6,166 bases of DNA from Nitrospira lenta (GCA_945906715.1 CAMDRK010000164.1:1-6166), one strand, 5' to 3'. Shown: positions 1-5,287, numbered from the stretch's first letter. Translations and numbers: made by a program. The notes: generated by a model from the sequence alone, not told the origin.

Positions 1-98
1 AACAGCGACTTTTTTTGTTCGCCGAGAGAAATCCCGCTCTCATCGTAAATCAGCGTGCGAAACTGCTGGAATTCTTCTGCTGTGATCGAGTACTCCAT
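1..98 (-). CDS. cheR: CheR-type chemotaxis methyltransferase, N-terminal fragment (runs off left edge)
   Basis: Reading the minus strand from an ATG at 98-96 gives 32 residues before the window ends, beginning MEYSITAEEFQQFRTLIYD and continuing ESGISLGEQKKSL. The spaced pattern F..FR.LIY..SGI.L...K is the opening of the all-alpha N-terminal domain of CheR methyltransferases. In that family the domain precedes a SAM-binding domain that methylates glutamates on chemoreceptors in the cytoplasm. Only the N-terminal domain is visible, so the catalytic part and any C-terminal fusion (TPR, PAS or kinase) cannot be judged. No strong Shine-Dalgarno is present; an AAGA-rich stretch lies just upstream. 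The gene points away from the Uma2 gene and lies on the same strand as the signalling operon. Family assignment is fairly confident. Whether it is a plain CheR or part of a larger fusion is unknown. Confidence 0.72.
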   Translation of the reverse strand, partial: MEYSITAEEFQQFRTLIYDESGISLGEQKKSL

Positions 99-375
99 TC
101 TTAAACTCTTAAACCTCAATGATGAAACTGGATCGGCAGACCGAAAGAACAGCCTTCTACGGTCGCCACCCTGCGCCCCTACCGATGGCCGTGAGGCTGA
201 TGCCCTGACTGATTCACTATCGGCGAATAACGAGGGATACTTAAGCGCTGGTGTTCACTAAGAGCCGGTAATGTCCGTTGCTGACATCGGCTGGATCACA
301 ATGAGGAATTGGACGTGAGCGAAGCACAGGAGGGTCGGCAAATATTGCCGCCTAACGGGCCGGCGGATGACGAAG
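99..375. other. Intergenic region upstream of cheR, no convincing gene
   Basis: I see no supported protein in this stretch. It holds two small dyad symmetries. The first is an imperfect hairpin at 263-292, with arms AGCCG/ATGTC (263-267 and 271-275) against GACATCGGCT (283-292), so the left arm carries a 3-nt bulge. The second is a perfect dyad at 336-350, CGGCAA-ATA-TTGCCG. Neither is followed by a T-run on either strand, so intrinsic terminators are unlikely; the short dyad could be a protein-binding site. I found no convincing -35/-10 pair or sigma-54 element for cheR on the minus strand. Confidence 0.5.
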
Positions 376-422
376 AAGTTCTGGGTTCTGAGTCAACGGC
401 TTCGCCGAGTTCTGAGTTTTGA
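315..422 (+). CDS. Possible 35-residue small ORF or gene remnant running into the repeats
   Basis: A GTG at 315-317 opens a 35-codon frame ending in TGA at 420-422. It starts VSEAQEGRQILPPNG and becomes acidic (ADDEE) before its last ten residues are read from the 7-mer repeats. A GAGG lies about eight bases upstream. The first ~20 codons look more protein-like than the rest, so this could be the 5' remnant of a gene interrupted by the repeats, or a chance frame. I recognise no family. Low confidence. Confidence 0.15.
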   Translation: MSEAQEGRQILPPNGPADDEEVLGSESTASPSSEF

Positions 423-691
423 GTTCTGGGTTCTGAGTTGTCCGGAGCTAACTCAAAACTCTTCTTTCAGTGTTTCCGGTCAATTCATTCCTCATTCCCA
501 ATTCCTCATTCCGCATTCTATCCCAGACGTCCAACTCAGAACTTAGAACTCAGAACTTCCCTGGTGCTCGTCTTCCAACTCAGAACTTCCAGTGCTTCTC
601 TTTCAGCGTTTCCGGATAACTCAGAACCCAGAACTCACAACTCAGAACTTCCTGTCCCGCCTATCTCACGCTTCACGAACGACGCTTCACG
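376..691. repeat. Cluster of imperfect tandem heptamer (7-bp) repeats
   Basis: Several short arrays with a strict 7-bp period sit side by side. They are AAGTTCT/GGGTTCT at 376-389; GAGTTCT, GAGTTTT, GAGTTCT, GGGTTCT, GAGTTGT at 407-441; AACTCAA, AACTCTT at 450-463; ATTCCTC, ATTCCCA, ATTCCTC, ATTCCGC at 487-514 plus a partial unit; AACTCAG, AACTTAG, AACTCAG, AACTTCC at 533-560; AACTCAG, AACTTCC at 577-590; AACTCAG, AACCCAG, AACTCAC, AACTCAG, AACTTCC at 618-652; and TCTCACG, CTTCACG, AACGACG, CTTCACG at 664-691. The left arrays are the reverse complement of the AACTCAG family on the right. A longer direct repeat links 465-479 and 601-615 (14 of 15 bases). The open frame that crosses this block is a translation of repeats and is not called as a gene. 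The arrays resemble in style the short tandemly repeated heptamers known from cyanobacteria; relationship to those is not implied. Confidence 0.85.
407..650. repeat. 40-bp imperfect inverted repeat formed by opposed heptamer arrays
   Basis: The arm at 407-446 matches the reverse complement of 611-650 at 37 of 40 positions, with 164 nt between the arms. The inner end of each arm carries a shared TCCGGA (441-446 and 611-616), so the match extends beyond the 7-mer units themselves. In a plus-strand transcript two of the three mismatches become G-U pairs. The element could extrude as a hairpin in single-stranded DNA or form a long stem in RNA. No T-run follows, so a terminator role is not supported. 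Confidence 0.8.
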
Positions 692-700
692 AGGCGGAAC

Positions 701-723
701 GCCACCGTCCTTGACGGGTGGGC
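701..723. repeat. Strong short hairpin upstream of the Uma2 gene
   Basis: GCCACCGTC (701-709), a CTT loop (710-712) and GACGGGTGGGC (713-723) pair into a GC-rich stem with two bulged bases on the right arm. It lies about 120 nt before the Uma2 start. The bases that follow contain only scattered Ts, so it is not a clear intrinsic terminator for plus-strand transcripts. Confidence 0.45.
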
Positions 724-761
724 TGCTCCTTGTTAGGGTATCGGCGATGATTTAGGTAGAT

Positions 762-802
762 AGGCTGAAGGCTGAAGTGTTCAGAACTCCGACCTTCAGC
801 CT
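762..802. repeat. Perfect 10-bp inverted repeat in the Uma2 5' region
   Basis: AGGCTGAAGG at 762-771 is exactly complementary to CCTTCAGCCT at 793-802, leaving a 21-nt loop. The left arm overlaps two tandem copies of the heptamer AGGCTGA (762-768, 769-775), so it belongs to the same repeat style as the block upstream. It lies 40 nt before the Uma2 start and would sit in the leader if transcription begins upstream of it. A regulatory role is inference only. Confidence 0.5.
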
Positions 803-831
803 GAATGCCTGAGTCGTTACCTTGATTCCAT

Positions 832-836
832 GAGGG
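832..836 (+). promoter_or_regulatory. Ribosome binding site deciding the Uma2 start
   Basis: GAGGG lies 5 nt before the ATG at 842. The alternative in-frame ATG at 830 overlaps this site's upstream edge and has no Shine-Dalgarno of its own, so 842 is the better start. Confidence 0.6.
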
Positions 837-841
837 ATACC

Positions 842-1399
842 ATGTCGCTTTCGCGCAGCGTTCGGTTCAACTATGACGACTTCCTGCTCTTCCCCAACGA
901 CGGGAAGCGCCATGAGATCATCGACGGAGACCATTTCATGACCCCTTCACCGAACACCAAACATCAGCGGGTTTCCTTTAAGCTTTCTGCAGCCCTCGCA
1001 AATTTTCTGGAAATTCATTGCCTGGGAGAGGTATTCACCGCCCCCTATGACGTGGTTCTCTCCGACGAGGATATCGTCGAGCCGGATCTGCTGTTCATAT
1101 CCACCGCCCGCGCCGCCATCATTACGGAAAAGAACATTCAAGGGCCTCCGGATCTCGTCGTCGAAATCCTGTCCAACAGCACCCGTAAAACCGACGAGGT
1201 TGTCAAACGTAAACTCTATGAGCGGTACGGAGTGCGCGAATACTGGATCGTCGATCCCGAGTTGGAGACCGTCAAAATCCATCGCCTGACCGACCAGGGA
1301 TATGTCCGGGCCGCGGAGCTGACACGAGAAGCAAACGAGACCCTCTCAAGCCCGCTCCTGCCAGGCTTCCAGGCGCCCCTCGCAGAACTCTTCGAATAA
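842..1399 (+). CDS. Uma2 family (DUF820) PD-(D/E)XK nuclease-fold protein
   Basis: A 185-residue protein with the full Uma2/DUF820 layout: an N-terminal F-DDFLLFP segment, the HEIIDG motif with E25, VEPDLLFIS with E80 and D82, and the PDLVVEILS strand with E108. These are followed by D118, K122 and the YERYGVREYWIVDP block (residues 126-139). The family adopts a restriction-endonuclease-like fold; the acidic residues plus Lys are the presumed metal and catalytic site, and all are present, so the gene looks intact. Biological targets of Uma2 proteins are largely unknown, and they are often multicopy in cyanobacteria and other environmental bacteria. The length is typical. It is convergent with the hybrid kinase gene (72 nt between stop codons) and divergent from cheR, so it is probably its own transcription unit and unrelated to the signalling operon. 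No partner toxin, antitoxin or methylase is adjacent. Family assignment is very secure; nuclease activity is inferred. Confidence 0.92.
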   Translation: MSLSRSVRFNYDDFLLFPNDGKRHEIIDGDHFMTPSPNTKHQRVSFKLSAALANFLEIHCLGEVFTAPYDVVLSDEDIVEPDLLFISTARAAIITEKNIQGPPDLVVEILSNSTRKTDEVVKRKLYERYGVREYWIVDPELETVKIHRLTDQGYVRAAELTREANETLSSPLLPGFQAPLAELFE

Positions 1400-1430
1400 A
1401 CCATCCACCGCGTGGTGCGTGAACAACCGT

Positions 1431-1493
1431 AATGGTAAATGGTCGGAGTCGATCTGATGATTTCAGAACATTCACCATTGACCATCAACCATT
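1431..1493. repeat. Inverted heptamer pair between and over convergent gene ends
   Basis: AATGGTA, AATGGTC (1431-1444) are opposed by a three-copy array ACCATTG, ACCATCA, ACCATTC (1474-1494). Arms 1431-1444 and 1480-1493 are complementary at 12 of 14 positions with 35 nt between. The element spans the intergenic gap after the Uma2 stop and the last codons of the kinase gene. It could slow or terminate convergent transcription, but there is no T-run. Confidence 0.5.
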
Positions 1494-3775
1494 CCCCCTG
1501 CCGCTTCACGCTTCACGCCTTCTTCGGACGCTTCACGCGCAGGATCCGTTTCTGGAATCCACCGGGCGAGCGCTTCCCGAAGCGCCTTGGCCGTGACCGG
1601 CTTGCTGATATAGGCGTCCATGCCTGCTGCCAGGCAAGCTTCGCGGTCTCCCTGCATCGCATTAGCCGTTATGGCGATGATCGGAACTCGGTGAGGGGTA
1701 AGGGGTGGAAGAACTCGTTTCACGCTTAACGCTTCACGCCGTCTGATTTCCGCCGTGGCGGAAAATCCATCCATCTCCGGCATCTGGCAATCCATGAACA
1801 CCACGGCATAGGGAGCAGCTGAAAGCGCCTGAAGCGCCTCCAGGCCATTGGCCACCACATCGACACGGTAGCCCAACTTTTCCAGCATCCGCGCTGCGAC
1901 CTTTTGATTGATAACGTTGTCTTCCGCCACGAGGATCCGGATGGCTGAGCCCACTTTAGTCTCGGCAAGACTATGCCGAGTGACCAATGGGTGAGCAACC
2001 TGTTCGGCACTTCCCGAGCGTGAACCCATCACCATCGCGAGGCAGTCGAAGAGCTGAGACTGATGGATCGGTTGCGCCAAATAAGCGGCAATGCCGGCGT
2101 CGCGGGCCTTCAGAGCATCCCCCCGCTGTCCGACAGACGTCAAGAGCACCAGGCGCGTGGAGCACAACGTGGGATCGGACGTGATAGTCCGCCCGAAGTC
2201 GGCCCAGTCCATCCCGGCGAGCTGATCGGACAGAATCGCCAGATCGAAGGGTGCGCCTGACTCCGCCGCTTGGGTTAACACCCCCTGCGCCTGCGCTCCG
2301 CTCTCCGCGATGACACAGTCCAGCCCCCAATTGGCGAGATAGCGTTCCAGTATATGGCGTTGCGCGCCCTGACTGTCGACGACGCACACGCGCCGACCAC
2401 GGAGATCGTCGCAGGGTATAAACTCGCTCTGCGCCACGTCCGGTTGCTTCGCCAGGCGTACCGTGAACCAGAAGCGGCTGCCTCTGCCCAATTCACTCTC
2501 GACGCCGATCTTGCCGCCCATCGCCGTGACGAGCTGCGCGCAGATCGAGAGGCCCAAGCCGGTCCCCCCGTATTTCCTGGTGGTCGATCCATCCGCTTGC
2601 GAGAACGGAAGAAACAACCGCGCCCGCTGCTCCGGTGTGAGACCGATCCCCTGGTCGGTCACCTCAATCCGCAGCACGACTGCGTCAGCGGTGCCTTCCT
2701 GACTCATCACGGTGACCATCACGTCGCCTTGCTCGGTGAACTTGATCGCGTTGCCAAGGAGATTTGTGATGATCTGACGCAGGCGCCCGGGATCTCCCCG
2801 CAAGGCCGTCGGCACGTTCGAATGCAACAGACTGGTCAGGTGCAACCCCTTCTTGTGCGCCATATCGGCCAAGAGATCGATCGACTCTTGCACCGCATGA
2901 CGCAAATGGAAATCGATAATCTCCAGCCTGAGCTGCCCCGCTTCGTTCTTCGAGAAATCCAGAATGTCGTTGATGATGCCAAGCAGATGCTCGCCACTCT
3001 TCCGAACCGTGTCCGCGTACTCGCGTTGCTCGGCAGTCAGTTTCGTATCCAATAACAGACCCGTCATGCCGATCACCCCATTCATGGGTGTGCGGATCTC
3101 ATGGCTCATCGTCGCAAGGAATTCCGACTTGAGCCGGGCTGACTCGACTACGCTGTGCATGGCCTCGCGTGATGAGGCCTCGGCCCGTGCCGTGGCAATC
3201 TCATGTGCGCGCCAGGCGGCAAGGATGCCCGTGCATGAAAAGGCAAGAAAGCCGGCATGAATCCCCCCCCACAACCAGGGATTGGCCCAGGCCTCAGGGT
3301 GATTGTAAATATGATGCGGCAAGAAGACGCCCCCGATACCGTGTTGAATGCCTACGTAGCCGATCGCCAACAGAAACGGGGACCACATTTGATAGAACGC
3401 TAAAAATGGGAGAAGCGCAAAATAGTGAAAATGGACTTCGATAGTGCCACCGGCGGCATCGACCATCCAGGCAGACGCGGTCATCAACCCGAAGCTGACC
3501 AGCATGGATTGAAATGTGCGACCGCAGAATGTCAGTCCAGCAAGAACCGCGCAGGCAGCCAGGCTGGACCAGATCACGAAACTTTGTACGGTTGAGACGC
3601 CCATCCAAATGGCAAACGCCGCTACTCCGAAGGCATGGGCCCAGAGGAGCAGGAGGAGAAATCGATGGCGACCGCGCCAGACCTCTTCAGAAAGGGGCGT
3701 GCCTTTCGGGAGATTTTCACGGATGACCGCGAGTAGATGAGTAACCATTGGACGGAGTGCCAAGGAGTGTTTCAT
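1472..3775 (-). CDS. Membrane-bound hybrid histidine kinase with two receiver domains
   Basis: This 767-residue kinase has five or so hydrophobic spans between residues ~38 and ~187, rich in His (H115, H117, H145, H154, H155, H159, H173), forming a probable membrane sensor I cannot name. A short coiled linker (~190-215) leads to the dimerisation/phosphoacceptor helix with H225 in SHEIRTP. The ATPase domain follows with N342 (NLLGNAIKF), D374 (DQGIGL) and GGTGLGLSI at 403-411. Receiver 1 (~460-585) is degenerate: Ser516 occupies the phospho-Asp position and Gln568 replaces the conserved Lys. Receiver 2 (~612-740) is intact with E618/D619, D662, T703 and K725. There is no HPt domain in this chain, so phosphate from D662 would need a separate HPt protein. 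The ATG at 3775 is the first in-frame start; its upstream AAGAG is a weak Shine-Dalgarno. The gene is 31 nt downstream of the response regulator and probably co-transcribed with it. Its last ~20 residues are encoded by heptamer repeats. Class is certain; ligand and pathway are unknown. Confidence 0.95.
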   Translation of the reverse strand: MKHSLALRPMVTHLLAVIRENLPKGTPLSEEVWRGRHRFLLLLLWAHAFGVAAFAIWMGVSTVQSFVIWSSLAACAVLAGLTFCGRTFQSMLVSFGLMTASAWMVDAAGGTIEVHFHYFALLPFLAFYQMWSPFLLAIGYVGIQHGIGGVFLPHHIYNHPEAWANPWLWGGIHAGFLAFSCTGILAAWRAHEIATARAEASSREAMHSVVESARLKSEFLATMSHEIRTPMNGVIGMTGLLLDTKLTAEQREYADTVRKSGEHLLGIINDILDFSKNEAGQLRLEIIDFHLRHAVQESIDLLADMAHKKGLHLTSLLHSNVPTALRGDPGRLRQIITNLLGNAIKFTEQGDVMVTVMSQEGTADAVVLRIEVTDQGIGLTPEQRARLFLPFSQADGSTTRKYGGTGLGLSICAQLVTAMGGKIGVESELGRGSRFWFTVRLAKQPDVAQSEFIPCDDLRGRRVCVVDSQGAQRHILERYLANWGLDCVIAESGAQAQGVLTQAAESGAPFDLAILSDQLAGMDWADFGRTITSDPTLCSTRLVLLTSVGQRGDALKARDAGIAAYLAQPIHQSQLFDCLAMVMGSRSGSAEQVAHPLVTRHSLAETKVGSAIRILVAEDNVINQKVAARMLEKLGYRVDVVANGLEALQALSAAPYAVVFMDCQMPEMDGFSATAEIRRREALSVKRVLPPLTPHRVPIIAITANAMQGDREACLAAGMDAYISKPVTAKALREALARWIPETDPAREASEEGVKREAAGGMVDGQW
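1474..1537. repeat. Heptamer repeats encoding the kinase C-terminus
   Basis: ACCATTG, ACCATCA, ACCATTC (1474-1494) is followed by CTTCACG copies at 1504-1510, 1511-1517 and 1531-1537. On the minus strand these are read as residues ~746-767 of the hybrid kinase, and the TGA stop (1474-1472) overlaps the first unit. The tail has no counterpart in the receiver fold, which ends near residue 740. Confidence 0.75.
1695..1738. repeat. Heptamer repeats inside the receiver-2 coding region of the kinase
   Basis: Two GGGGTAA-type units (1695-1708) and three CTTCACG-type units TTTCACG, CTTAACG, CTTCACG (1718-1738) flank a GAAGAACTCG segment. Read on the minus strand they encode residues ~680-694, the loop before the PIIAITANA strand. 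The equivalent spot in the partial kinase at the right edge has four GGGGTAA-type units and a single CTTCACG. Confidence 0.8.
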
Positions 3776-3806
3776 GGTGGGAACTCTTAGTGTTTCAAGT
3801 TTCGGG

Positions 3807-4541
3807 TCAGGCCGCGTCCGTTCTTTTCACGGCATTCGGCTGAGACTGCGTATAGGCCATGAGCGCCATTTCCAATTCTTGAATGGCTTTACGCAGTTCA
3901 GCACAATGCGACCGAGTCAGCCGGGCACCTCCAACGCAGGCCGAATACAACAGGACGAATTTGTCGGCCCCGAGTGTCGCCGCACTTTCCGCAAGTTCTT
4001 TGAGCAACCGCTTAAAATTCTCCGAAATGGGTTCGTCAGAGTCTCCTTGTTCCAACACCACAATCGGCATGATTGTGCCCACTTGGGCTGCAAAGTCATT
4101 GATGAGCGCGTTATAGTCCTCCAATCCACAGTCCAATCTGTCCATCATGATGCGCTTATCGAGAAGCACGGACGGGTGCGTGCGCAAGAGCTGCTTGACC
4201 CGCTTGATCAGTTGTGTTTTGTCGATGGGTTTGGCGAGGAAGCCATCGCACTGGACGCTCTGCGCCCGTTTGACGGTTTCAAGATCGGTATGCGCTGATG
4301 CGACAAGAATGGGACAATGGTGAAATGTCGGCAAGGCCCTGACTTTTACAATAAACTCAAACCCATCCATTTCCGGCATCATGTAATCGGTAATGATCAA
4401 CTGAAGGTCTGGTGTTTCAGACACAGCCGCCAGTGCTTCTATCCCATTCCTGGCCACAACCGTCTGATACCCCTGTGCACTCAGCATGAGCGAGAGCAGT
4501 CTCGCATTGACCGGATTATCTTCAACAATCAAGATGGACAT
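3807..4541 (-). CDS. Response regulator: receiver plus HPt-like domain lacking the phospho-His
   Basis: This is a 244-residue cytoplasmic protein. Residues 1-120 are a complete receiver: E7/D8, phospho-acceptor D52 in TDYMMPEMDGF, S82 and K104 (AKP). Residues ~130-235 resemble an HPt four-helix module, best seen in ESAATLGADKF (185-195), which matches the usual SAATLGA segment after the HPt histidine. By that alignment the His position is Lys181 (LLKELAESAATLGA), so this module probably cannot carry phosphate and may act as a docking or dimerisation domain. The start at 4541 is preceded by a strong GAGGGAG. The gene sits between the CheX-like gene and the hybrid kinase, so it is a natural target of that kinase and substrate for that phosphatase; this pairing is inferred from position. 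No DNA-binding output domain is present. A truncated near-copy lies upstream. Receiver identity is certain; the HPt-like call is moderate. Confidence 0.88.
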   Translation of the reverse strand: MSILIVEDNPVNARLLSLMLSAQGYQTVVARNGIEALAAVSETPDLQLIITDYMMPEMDGFEFIVKVRALPTFHHCPILVASAHTDLETVKRAQSVQCDGFLAKPIDKTQLIKRVKQLLRTHPSVLLDKRIMMDRLDCGLEDYNALINDFAAQVGTIMPIVVLEQGDSDEPISENFKRLLKELAESAATLGADKFVLLYSACVGGARLTRSHCAELRKAIQELEMALMAYTQSQPNAVKRTDAA

Positions 4542-4552
4542 CGCGCTCCCTC
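4303..4552 (-). repeat. Direct repeat, copy in the intact response regulator
   Basis: This ~250-bp stretch, covering the ribosome binding site and first ~78 codons of the intact regulator, is repeated at 5482-5731. Over 4321-4541 the two copies differ at 10 of 221 positions (about 95% identity) with no gaps, at a fixed offset of 1179 nt. Confidence 0.9.
4546..4552 (-). promoter_or_regulatory. Ribosome binding site of the response regulator
   Basis: On the minus strand GAGGGAG ends 4 nt before the ATG at 4541, supporting that start. The duplicated copy has AAAGGAG at 5733-5727, 6 nt before its ATG. Confidence 0.65.
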
Positions 4553-4588
4553 AAAGGAAACAGACCCCCGTCCCTATCGAACACAACC

Positions 4589-4609
4589 GGGCGGAAGTTG
4601 AGCCCGCCC
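4589..4609 (-). repeat. Small GC hairpin between the CheX-like gene and the response regulator
   Basis: GGGCGG (4589-4594) pairs with CCGCCC (4604-4609) around a 9-nt loop, just after the CheX-like stop codon. The downstream minus-strand bases (GGTTGTGTTCG) are not a T-run, so it is at most a weak attenuator or an mRNA-stability element inside the operon. Confidence 0.35.
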
Positions 4610-4612
4610 CTT

Positions 4613-5287
4613 CTACCATGTTGCCCCCAACGCTACCTCAACCGGGCATTCGTGTTCAAAGGCTACCCGGAGCCGGTCAACCATCGTCGATGTGAGGCGC
4701 GTTCCCTCCTTGACATACACCATACCTTGCGCGGTCAAGACGTCCTTTGCGACAAACATTCCCTCGCAAAGGGATCCCACGGGAACCATGGCGTTCGCCT
4801 TAAAACCGATGCAGATGCGCACGGCGATGGTGATTCCCTCCACGAGCAGCGCGAAGGTCATGTGCCGTTTGCTGGTCGCGCCAAACTGATTGAACCGTTC
4901 GGGAGCAAATGATTCTGGAAGCCCCCCGGTGAACGGATAGGATTCGCGGGCGAACGAGGTCCTCAACCCACCCATCGACACGTTGACAAGCTCGCCGAGC
5001 AGATCTCCTCCGAGATCGGAGGAGATCTCTCCAAACATGTGGCGGGCAAGATTCTCCGCGCTGTTCTTGTCGGTCGCCATGGCCAGCTGGATCTCAACCT
5101 GGTGCGTGCCGTTCGCCAGCAGGATTCCCTTAGCATAGCTGATCTCTGCCACATTCACGTCGGCGCCTCCAATAGACACGCTCATCTTCATGTTCAAGAA
5201 GGTGCTGGACACGGACTGAAGATCCCTCGGCATCGAATACCACGCGGTCGAATGGGAAATGATCACGATCGGCGGAAGTTGTTTCAT
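4613..5287 (-). CDS. CheX/CheC-like phosphatase-domain protein with extra C-terminal domain
   Basis: This is a 224-residue protein counted from the ATG at 5287. Residues ~26-160 follow the CheC/CheX/FliY fold pattern. The signature D-x3-E-x2-N is present as D95-E99-N102 (DLLGELVNVSMGG), followed 22 residues after N102 by P124, one short of the usual spacing. In characterised members the Glu and Asn of this motif hydrolyse the phospho-aspartate of CheY-like receivers. Residues ~170-224 (LCEGMFVAKDVLTAQGMVY...GTRLTSTMVDRL) resemble the small C-terminal module often attached to HD-type and other regulator proteins; its role is unknown to me. It precedes the response regulator by 71 nt, so dephosphorylating that receiver is the likely job. 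The start is uncertain: neither ATG 5287 nor an upstream TTG at 5302 has a Shine-Dalgarno, while a GTG at 5212 has GAGGG 11 nt before it and would start right at the CheX fold. The first ~22 residues match nothing I recognise. Confidence 0.75.
   Translation of the reverse strand: MKQLPPIVIISHSTAWYSMPRDLQSVSSTFLNMKMSVSIGGADVNVAEISYAKGILLANGTHQVEIQLAMATDKNSAENLARHMFGEISSDLGGDLLGELVNVSMGGLRTSFARESYPFTGGLPESFAPERFNQFGATSKRHMTFALLVEGITIAVRICIGFKANAMVPVGSLCEGMFVAKDVLTAQGMVYVKEGTRLTSTMVDRLRVAFEHECPVEVALGATW

Noticed and set aside
55..261. 68-residue plus-strand open frame overlapping the cheR start
   Set aside because: It lies antisense to the recognisable CheR N-terminus and then in unconserved intergenic DNA; no family or ribosome binding site is seen.
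376..691. CRISPR array
   Set aside because: The repeats are 7 bp, imperfect and directly abutting, with no 20-40 bp repeat/spacer alternation and no cas gene nearby.
350..738. Integron attC-like core pair: GCCTAAC (350-356) and GTTAGGG (732-738) flanking the repeat block ahead of the Uma2 gene
   Set aside because: The right core does not fit GTTRRRY at its last base, the 389-bp length is far beyond usual attC sites, and the bases inside the cores do not pair as L boxes. There is no integrase in the window.
438..755. 105-residue plus-strand open frame
   Set aside because: It is a translation of the heptamer arrays (repeated Ser/Arg/Thr/Asn/Pro patterns), with no domain and no ribosome binding site.
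730..762. Sigma-70 promoter for the Uma2 gene (TTGTTA at 730-735)
   Set aside because: At 17-nt spacing the -10 candidate (TAGGTA) matches the consensus at only two positions; the better TAGATA is too far away.
830..841. Earlier ATG start for the Uma2 gene
   Set aside because: No ribosome binding site lies before 830, whereas GAGGG sits 5 nt before the ATG at 842, and the family alignment does not need the extra four residues.
2354..3055. 233-residue plus-strand open frame
   Set aside because: It is the antisense shadow of the kinase ATPase and receiver-1 region; the minus strand carries all catalytic motifs.
3774..4298. 174-residue plus-strand open frame
   Set aside because: It is antisense to the response regulator's coding region, and the protein has no recognisable features.
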